This document shows, in pieces, positions 4,992-8,932 of a stretch of 8,932 nt of DNA. The notes beneath the pieces are model-generated. The model had not been told where the DNA came from. It worked only from the letters and a program-made list of their open reading frames with translations, and did not search any database. Within the stretch, counting starts at the first letter, position 1. Every line of letters starts with the position of its first letter. The translations under genes and the position numbers were made by a program. Source of the DNA: Bacillota bacterium (GTDB lineage Bacteria > Bacillota > Clostridia > Oscillospirales > Ruminococcaceae); the NCBI GenBank assembly GCA_029550985.1, contig JAKPGH010000301.1:1-8932 (forward strand), given 5' to 3'.

Positions 4992-5753
4992 TTACACTTG
5001 CGTGGCGGCAATCAAATCCTTCATGGAATAAAGGCCGGGCTCCCTTCCCACCATAAAGTGGGCGGCGGAAAGAGCGCCGGTGGCAAAAACGTCCCGAGAA
5101 GAGGCGATATGGGTCAGACTAATCACTTCGTCCCGTCCGGCGAAGAGAATTTCGTGCTCGCCCACAATGGTGCCCCCGCGGATGGAGTGCATGCCAATTT
5201 CGTTCTTTTTGCGTTTTTCCCGCTTGCTGTGACGGTCATACACATACTCAGGCTCTTCCTTCATCACCGAAGCCATGGCGTCCGCCAGCATCAAAGCGGT
5301 GCCGCTGGGAGCGTCCAACTTGCGGTTGTGGTGCTTTTCGATAATTTCGATGTCAAAGCGGTCTCCCAGCACCCGGGCGGCGGTTTTGGCCAGCTCCGTC
5401 AGCAAATTGATGCCCAGCGACATGTTGGCGGTAAAGAAGATGGGGATTTCGGCGGAAATTTTGTGAATCTTCTCAATTTGCTCGGGGCTCATGCCGGTGG
5501 TGGCAATCACCAGCGGAATGCCGGTGCGCTTGGAAAGGGCAAGAAGCCCGTCCAGAGCCGAAGGATGGGAAAAATCGATGATGACGTCGGCCTGGGCGGC
5601 GCACTGGTCGGCGTTGGGGAAAACAGGGTAGTCTTCCCGGGACTGGGTGTTGGGGTCGATGCCCGCCACCACCACGTCTCCCCGCTCTCTGGCGCAGTTG
5701 GAGACCACTGTGCCCATGTGTCCGTTGCAGCCGGACAGGATGATACGTATCAT
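4992..5753 (-). CDS. dapB: 4-hydroxy-tetrahydrodipicolinate reductase
   Basis: DapB reduces hydroxy-tetrahydrodipicolinate, the product of DapA, to tetrahydrodipicolinate with NAD(P)H in the lysine/diaminopimelate pathway. The 253-residue sequence has the N-terminal Rossmann motif GCNGHMG (8-14), and AGIDPN with an acidic residue (Asp33) at the end of the second strand. IIDFSHPSA (58-66) and IATTGMS (83-89) are the nucleotide-site loops. The catalytic signature EKHHNRKLDAPSGTA (139-153) contains His141/His142 and Lys145, equivalent to His159/His160 and Lys163 of the E. coli enzyme. SIRGGTIVGEHEILFAG (190-206) and a C-terminal LYSMKDLI complete the family pattern. The start ATG 5751-5753 follows AAAGGAT. 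The gene lies 38 bases after dapA and 69 before the ACT gene on the same strand. It is complete, and the identification is firm. Confidence 0.97.
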   Translation of the reverse strand: MIRIILSGCNGHMGTVVSNCARERGDVVVAGIDPNTQSREDYPVFPNADQCAAQADVIIDFSHPSALDGLLALSKRTGIPLVIATTGMSPEQIEKIHKISAEIPIFFTANMSLGINLLTELAKTAARVLGDRFDIEIIEKHHNRKLDAPSGTALMLADAMASVMKEEPEYVYDRHSKREKRKKNEIGMHSIRGGTIVGEHEILFAGRDEVISLTHIASSRDVFATGALSAAHFMVGREPGLYSMKDLIAATQV

Positions 5754-5791
5754 AGCTGCTATCCTTTCACGTCTTGATGGATGCGGTTAGG

Positions 5792-6679
5792 CTAAATCAG
5801 ATTCCACTTTTTCAGCTCGCCCTTGAGTTGGGCAAGGCCGGCGTCGCTCATCTCCACCAGAGGCAGGCGGCAGGGCCCGACGTTTTTGCCCATCAGGTTG
5901 AGGGCTTGCTTGACGGGGACGGGGTTGACGTCGCAGAACAGGGCGGACACAATGCCCATGATGTTTGCCTGCATTTTGGCAGCTCCCGTCACGTCCCCGT
6001 CAAAGAAGGTCTGGGTCAGCTGGTGGGTTTCTTTGGGCATGATGTTGGCCAGCACCGAGATGACCCCCATTCCTCCCATGGAGAGGATGGGTACAATCTG
6101 GTCGTCGTTGCCGGAGTAGATGATCAGGTCGTCGCCGCAAAGGCTCACCGTCTTGCACAGGGCGGCGATGTCGTTGTTGGCCTCTTTGGTGGCCACAATG
6201 TTGGGGTGTTTGCACAGCTCCGCGTAGGTCTGAGGCTGAATGTTCAAACCGGTGCGGCTGGGCACGTTGTAGAGGATCACGGGCAGGTCGGTGGCGTCGG
6301 CAATGGCGTAAAAGTGGGCCACCAAACCCTTTTGGGAGGTTTTGTTGTAGTAGGGCGTCACATGGAGCAGGCAATCCGCCCCGGCGGCTTTGGCTTCTTT
6401 CGAAAGCCAGATGGCGTACCCGGTGTCGTTGCTGCCGCACCCCGCTACCACCGGAACCCGTCTTGCTACTTTTTCCACGGCAAAGCGGATGCACTCCACG
6501 TGCTCCTCGTCGGTCATCACGGAGCTTTCGCCGGTGGTGCCGCAGATGACGATGCAGTCGGTGCCCTGCTCAATCTGCCAGTCAATTAGTTCGCCCAGCT
6601 TGTCGTAGTTGATGGAAAAATCCTCGCGCATGGGGGTGACAATCGCTACGGCCGAGCCTTTGAAAGGAACTTGCTTCAT
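5792..6679 (-). CDS. dapA: 4-hydroxy-tetrahydrodipicolinate synthase
   Basis: DapA condenses pyruvate with aspartate semialdehyde, the committed step to lysine and diaminopimelate. The 295-residue TIM-barrel enzyme shows CGTTGES (46-52), TPYYNKTSQKGL (108-119), YNVPSRTG (137-144) and VATKEAN (162-168). Lys165 is the Schiff-base lysine and Tyr137 the partner tyrosine; Thr48, Tyr111 and Arg142 match E. coli Thr44, Tyr107 and Arg138 with a constant offset of four. At the lysine allosteric site, by the same offset, Ser52, His60, Asn84 and Tyr110 agree with the E. coli residues, while Asp57 and Tyr88 replace His53 and Glu84, so feedback sensitivity cannot be assumed. The start ATG 6677-6679 follows GGAGGT. 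It is the second gene of the operon, 54 bases after asd. It is complete, and the identification is firm. Confidence 0.97.
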   Translation of the reverse strand: MKQVPFKGSAVAIVTPMREDFSINYDKLGELIDWQIEQGTDCIVICGTTGESSVMTDEEHVECIRFAVEKVARRVPVVAGCGSNDTGYAIWLSKEAKAAGADCLLHVTPYYNKTSQKGLVAHFYAIADATDLPVILYNVPSRTGLNIQPQTYAELCKHPNIVATKEANNDIAALCKTVSLCGDDLIIYSGNDDQIVPILSMGGMGVISVLANIMPKETHQLTQTFFDGDVTGAAKMQANIMGIVSALFCDVNPVPVKQALNLMGKNVGPCRLPLVEMSDAGLAQLKGELKKWNLI

Positions 6680-6733
6680 GTCAGATAACCTCCACAGGTG
6701 ATTGTCGGCAACTCAAGCGGTTGCAAGGAAGGT

Positions 6734-7813
6734 TTAGTCAAAATACCCCTTGGCGGCCAACAGTTCCGCGGTCAGAACGGCGCCGCCGGCGGCACCCCGC
6801 AGGGTGTTGTGGGAAAGGCAGACAAATTTCAGGTCATAGACGCGGTCGGGACGGATGCGGCCCACCGAAATGGCCATGCCGCCCTCCAAATCCCGGTCCA
6901 GACGGGCCTGAGGCCGGTTGTCCTCCTCAAAAACATGGAGGAACTGCTTGGGCGCACTGGGCAGAGCCAGCTTTTGCGGCTCGCCCTGATAGCTGCGCAT
7001 CAGCTCTTTGACAGTTTCCACGTCCACTTTCTTTTCAAAGTTGACAAAGACAGCCGCTGTGTGACCATCGGTTACGGGTACTCTCAGACATTGGGTGGTG
7101 ATGACAGGGCTTTGGGCTTTGACAATCTCCCCGTTTTGGATGGTGCCCCAAACCTTCAGAGGCTCCTGCTCGCTTTTTTCTTCCTCGCCGCTGATGAAGG
7201 GAATCAGGTTATCCACCATTTCGGGCCAGGTTTCAAAGGTCTTGCCGGCTCCGGAAATGGCCTGATAGGTGCAGGCCACCACTTCCTTGATGCCAAACTG
7301 GCGCAGGGGGTGCAGGGCGGGGACATAGCTCTGGATGGAGCAGTTGGATTTGACGGCGATAAAGCCCCGCCTGGTGCCCAGGCGCTTTCTCTGGTAGGGG
7401 ATAATTTCCAGATGCTCGGGGTTGATTTCCGGCAGCACCATGGGAACGTCGGGGGTGTGGCGGTGCGCCGAGTTGTTGGAAACCACGGGGCATTCCAGCT
7501 TGGCATAACGCTCTTCCAGCGCTTTGATTTCCTCTTTTTTCATATCCACCGCACAGAAGATAAAATCCACCATGCCGGCGATTTTTTCAGCATCCGCCTC
7601 GGCGTCCAACACCGTCAGGTCGGCGGCCTGAGCGGGGATGGGGCCGGCCATCATCCAGCGACCCTCCACCGCCTCGCGGTAGGGTTTTCCCGCACTGCGG
7701 GCGGAAGCGGCCACGGCTTTGACCTGGAACCAGGGGTGCCCGTCCAACAGGGTGAGAAAGCGCTGGCCGACCATGCCGGTGGCGCCCACCACTGCAACGT
7801 TGTAAGTTTTCAT
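6734..7813 (-). CDS. asd: Aspartate-semialdehyde dehydrogenase, archaeal/fungal type
   Basis: Asd reduces aspartyl phosphate to aspartate semialdehyde with NADPH, feeding lysine, threonine and methionine synthesis. The protein (359 aa) begins with the nucleotide-binding VVGATGMVGQRF (8-19). The catalytic cysteine is Cys158 in VKSNCSIQ (154-161), followed by TYQAISGAG (182-190), DNLIPFISGEEEK (201-213) and RVPVTDGHT (244-252, with the acid/base His251). The SNCS context and the DNxIPFIxGEEEK block are hallmarks of the archaeal/fungal-type family (as in yeast Hom2; TIGR00978), not of the typical enterobacterial or Bacillus Asd. Two Met codons compete: ATG 7817-7819 is only two bases from the AGGAG (7822-7826), whereas ATG 7811-7813 has eight, so the latter is chosen. 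It is the first gene of the operon and lies downstream of a lysine riboswitch and terminator. Confidence 0.95.
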   Translation of the reverse strand: MKTYNVAVVGATGMVGQRFLTLLDGHPWFQVKAVAASARSAGKPYREAVEGRWMMAGPIPAQAADLTVLDAEADAEKIAGMVDFIFCAVDMKKEEIKALEERYAKLECPVVSNNSAHRHTPDVPMVLPEINPEHLEIIPYQRKRLGTRRGFIAVKSNCSIQSYVPALHPLRQFGIKEVVACTYQAISGAGKTFETWPEMVDNLIPFISGEEEKSEQEPLKVWGTIQNGEIVKAQSPVITTQCLRVPVTDGHTAAVFVNFEKKVDVETVKELMRSYQGEPQKLALPSAPKQFLHVFEEDNRPQARLDRDLEGGMAISVGRIRPDRVYDLKFVCLSHNTLRGAAGGAVLTAELLAAKGYFD

Positions 7814-7821
7814 TTTCATCT

Positions 7822-7828
7822 CTCCTTT
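7822..7828 (-). promoter_or_regulatory. asd ribosome binding site
   Basis: AAAGGAG on the minus strand (7828-7822) is eight bases upstream of ATG 7813-7811 and two bases upstream of ATG 7819-7817. The spacing favours the shorter product. It lies 38 bases beyond the riboswitch terminator. Confidence 0.7.
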
Positions 7829-7865
7829 GTAATCCCTCAAGGACCTTCTCCTCCGTTTAAGGTAC

Positions 7866-7889
7866 AAAAAAACCGGTCTTGAAAACCGG
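7866..7889 (-). terminator. Riboswitch-controlled intrinsic terminator upstream of asd
   Basis: On the minus strand a stem CCGGT/ACCGG (7889-7885 with 7877-7873, extended inward by weaker pairs) is followed by seven T residues (7872-7866). It sits between the lysine aptamer and asd. Just upstream, TGCAACA (minus strand, 7900-7894) is exactly complementary to TGTTGCA (7961-7955), which overlaps the 3' strand of aptamer helix P1. This gives a ready antiterminator when lysine is absent. An adjoining GGAGC with GC(A)TCC pairing would also capture the first bases of the terminator stem. The terminator is clear; the alternative pairing is inferred. Confidence 0.88.
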
Positions 7890-7955
7890 ATGCTGTTGCA
7901 CTATAATGAAACTGCTGTGTGTTGCGGCGGCAGAGCATACTCCACCCCCTGAATT

Positions 7956-8137
7956 GCAACAAGGACAGCGCTCCATCACATTGCGTGACGACAGTTGCAG
8001 GCCTTTCGGCTCTACACCCAGAGAAAAAGCTGCCGCAAGCGATTTCTCTTCGGCGGTTTCTGCCTTTCCCCGGGGCATTGGCTGCGGCAGCCCGTCCCCG
8101 GTTACTCATCAAAACCGCTCCTCTATCCGATGTTTGC
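7956..8137 (-). promoter_or_regulatory. Lysine riboswitch (L-box) aptamer
   Basis: Read on the minus strand this leader carries the L-box core in order: GGATAGAGGAGCGG (P1/P2, from 8128), GATGAGTAA (about 8110-8102), CCGCCGAAG (8056-8048), a P3 stem AGAGAAA/TTTCTCT, GAGCCGAAAGGC (8012-8001), ACTGTCG (7995-7989), a P5 hairpin TCACGCAATGTGA (7988-7976), and a closing CTGTCC (7968-7963) that pairs with GGATAG. P1 extends further with GCAA-CA against TGTTGC. Loop sequences GCTGCCGCA (8091-8083) and TGCGGCAGC (8037-8029) are exactly complementary over nine bases, the expected L2-L3 kissing interaction. Lysine binding stabilises P1, which releases the downstream terminator and stops transcription of asd-dapA-dapB-ACT. 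The placement directly before a lysine-biosynthesis operon agrees. No protein gene is supported here; the open frames across 7837-8178 are incidental. Boundaries are accurate to a few bases. Confidence 0.93.
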
Positions 8138-8155
8138 GTTTTGAAATTGTAACAA

Positions 8156-8164
8156 TGGTATTAT
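8156..8164 (+). promoter_or_regulatory. Possible queA promoter, extended -10
   Basis: TGG-TATTAT (8156-8164) is an extended -10 with five of six matches, facing right. The only -35-like hexamer, TTGAAA (8141-8146), is just 12 bases away. If used, the TSS would be near 8171 and the queA leader about 120 nt. The element lies 8 bases from the -10 of the leftward lysine promoter, so both could not be occupied at once. Confidence 0.35.
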
Positions 8165-8170
8165 TAAAAA

Positions 8171-8291
8171 TAGTTTAGCATTCCATAAGGCATCTGTCAA
8201 TTCTTTTATGCCCGTCTGCAGGCTCCTGGAAGGATTTTGCGCCGGACAGCCATATCAAGGGCCCTGCAACGGGCTGATTTTAGGTGAAAAC
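8171..8291 (+). other. Intergenic leader region of queA
   Basis: Apart from the leftward promoter elements at 8172-8200, this stretch holds the short hairpin GCCC-TGCAAC-GGGC (8261-8274) followed by TGATTTT, and the queA SD AGGTGA (8282-8287) five bases... before ATG 8292 (four-base gap). The hairpin is too weak to call a terminator. No preQ1 aptamer core is recognisable, and nothing else in the stretch is supported. Confidence 0.4.
8172..8200 (-). promoter_or_regulatory. Promoter of the lysine operon
   Basis: On the minus strand a perfect TTGACA (8200-8195) is separated by 17 bases from TAAACT (8177-8172), which is preceded by TGC (extended -10). Transcription would begin near 8165, about 28 bases before the aptamer, giving a leader of about 350 nt to asd. 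A second possible -10 (TACAAT, 8151-8146) lacks a good -35. Confidence 0.7.
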
Positions 8292-8932
8292 ATGAAAACC
8301 TCAGATTTTGATTACAATTTGCCGGAGGAGCTGATTGCCCAAACTCCTCTGAAAGACCGGGACGCTTCCCGCCTGCTGGTTCTGAACCGAAAAACCGGAG
8401 AGATCCAGCACAAAATTTTTCGGGACCTGACCCAGATTCTGCGACCGGGAGACACCTTGATTCTCAACGATTCCCGGGTGATACCCGCCCGGCTGCTTGG
8501 CAATAAAATCCCCAGTGGCGCCGCCATCGAGTTTTTGCTGTTGGAACGCAAGGAGGAGGATGTCTGGGAAATCATCACCCGCCCGGGGCGGAAAGCGCTG
8601 CCGGGAACCCGCTTTTCCTTTGGAGACGGCAGGCTCATCGGGGAGATTTTGGAAGTGCTGCCCGACGGCAACCGCATTGCCAAATTCTCCTACGAAGGGG
8701 AGTTTTACGCCCTGCTGGACCAAATCGGCCAGATTCCTCTGCCTCACTATATCACCAAAAAGCTGGAGGACCGCCAGCGCTATCAGACGGTGTATGCCCG
8801 GCGAAACGGCTCCGCCGCAGCCCCTACGGCAGGGCTCCACTTTACGCCCCAACTGCTGGAAACCTTAAAAAAGCAGGGGGTGAACATTGGCACCGTCACC
8901 CTCCATGTGGGGCTGGGCACCTTCCGCCCCGT
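8292..8932 (+). CDS. queA: S-adenosylmethionine:tRNA ribosyltransferase-isomerase, 5' part
   Basis: QueA transfers and isomerises the ribosyl part of S-adenosylmethionine onto 7-aminomethyl-7-deazaguanine in tRNA, giving epoxyqueuosine, the penultimate step of queuosine synthesis at wobble position 34. The first 213 residues are present and the gene runs off the right edge; the family is about 340 residues. The start MKTSDFDYNLPEELIAQTPLKDRDASRLLVL is the typical N-terminus. RPGDTLILNDSRVIPARLLG (51-70), IIxRPGRKALPGT (95-106) and the highly conserved RYQTVYARRNGSAAAPTAGLHFT (163-185) with LHVGLGTFRP (204-213) follow; the SVAAPTAGLHF block reads SAAAPTAGLHF here. The start ATG 8292 follows AGGTGA. 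It is divergent from the lysine operon. The known neighbour tgt would be expected further right but is out of view. The identification is firm. Confidence 0.96.
   Translation, partial: MKTSDFDYNLPEELIAQTPLKDRDASRLLVLNRKTGEIQHKIFRDLTQILRPGDTLILNDSRVIPARLLGNKIPSGAAIEFLLLERKEEDVWEIITRPGRKALPGTRFSFGDGRLIGEILEVLPDGNRIAKFSYEGEFYALLDQIGQIPLPHYITKKLEDRQRYQTVYARRNGSAAAPTAGLHFTPQLLETLKKQGVNIGTVTLHVGLGTFRP

Noticed and set aside
4917..6589. Long plus-strand open frames opposite dapB and dapA
   Set aside because: Both are antisense to genes with full catalytic motifs; no recognisable protein features.
6698..7882. 394-codon open frame on the plus strand opposite asd
   Set aside because: Antisense shadow of a well-supported gene in GC-rich DNA; it also runs through the riboswitch terminator.
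7837..8178. Short open frames on both strands across the asd leader
   Set aside because: The region is explained by the lysine riboswitch and its terminator; no frame has family resemblance.
8165..8291. preQ1 riboswitch before queA
   Set aside because: The preQ1 aptamer core was not found; only a weak GCCC/GGGC hairpin is present.
1..8932. Insertion sequences, CRISPR arrays, tRNA or rRNA genes, phage attachment sites
   Set aside because: No transposase, direct-repeat array, cloverleaf or rRNA segment was found on either strand by reading the sequence.

Overview
This window looks like a chromosomal segment of a GC-rich member of the Clostridia, most likely an Oscillospirales/Ruminococcaceae-type gut bacterium. 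The basis is a single-chain zinc-containing glycyl-tRNA synthetase, a lysine (L-box) riboswitch with intrinsic terminator in front of a lysine-pathway operon, strong AGGAGG-type ribosome binding sites, TTG/GTG starts and extended -10 promoters. The taxonomic placement is inference. No mobile element, tRNA, rRNA or CRISPR array was seen.

Layout. Bases 2-349 hold the 3' half of an MTA/SAH nucleosidase gene (+). A 190-base intergenic region follows, with a near-consensus orphan promoter and an 11-bp hairpin; this is a candidate small RNA. A YjbQ-family gene (-) converges on that region. It is divergent from glyS (+, TTG start), which ends at a bidirectional terminator shared with a Crp/Fnr-family regulator gene (-). 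The regulator is divergent from an unrecognised 131-aa gene (+), followed by a small nitroreductase gene (+). Two back-to-back terminators (4368-4435) separate this block from the next.

The main system is a leftward lysine-biosynthesis operon: promoter (8172-8200), lysine riboswitch (7956-8137), intrinsic terminator (7866-7889), asd, dapA, dapB, and a standalone two-ACT-domain protein that resembles the regulatory beta subunit of lysine-sensitive aspartokinase. The enzymes convert aspartyl phosphate to aspartate semialdehyde, then to hydroxy-tetrahydrodipicolinate, then to tetrahydrodipicolinate. The riboswitch should shut the operon off when lysine is high. The ACT protein may add feedback at the aspartokinase step, whose catalytic gene is not in the window. 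Divergent from this operon is the first 213 codons of queA (tRNA queuosine synthesis), running off the right edge.

Most of the window is recognisable core metabolism. The less ordinary items are the standalone aspartokinase-beta-like protein under riboswitch control, the archaeal/fungal-type asd, the orphan promoter-hairpin locus at 387-510, the unknown 131-aa gene, and the overlapping -10 elements of the asd and queA promoters.
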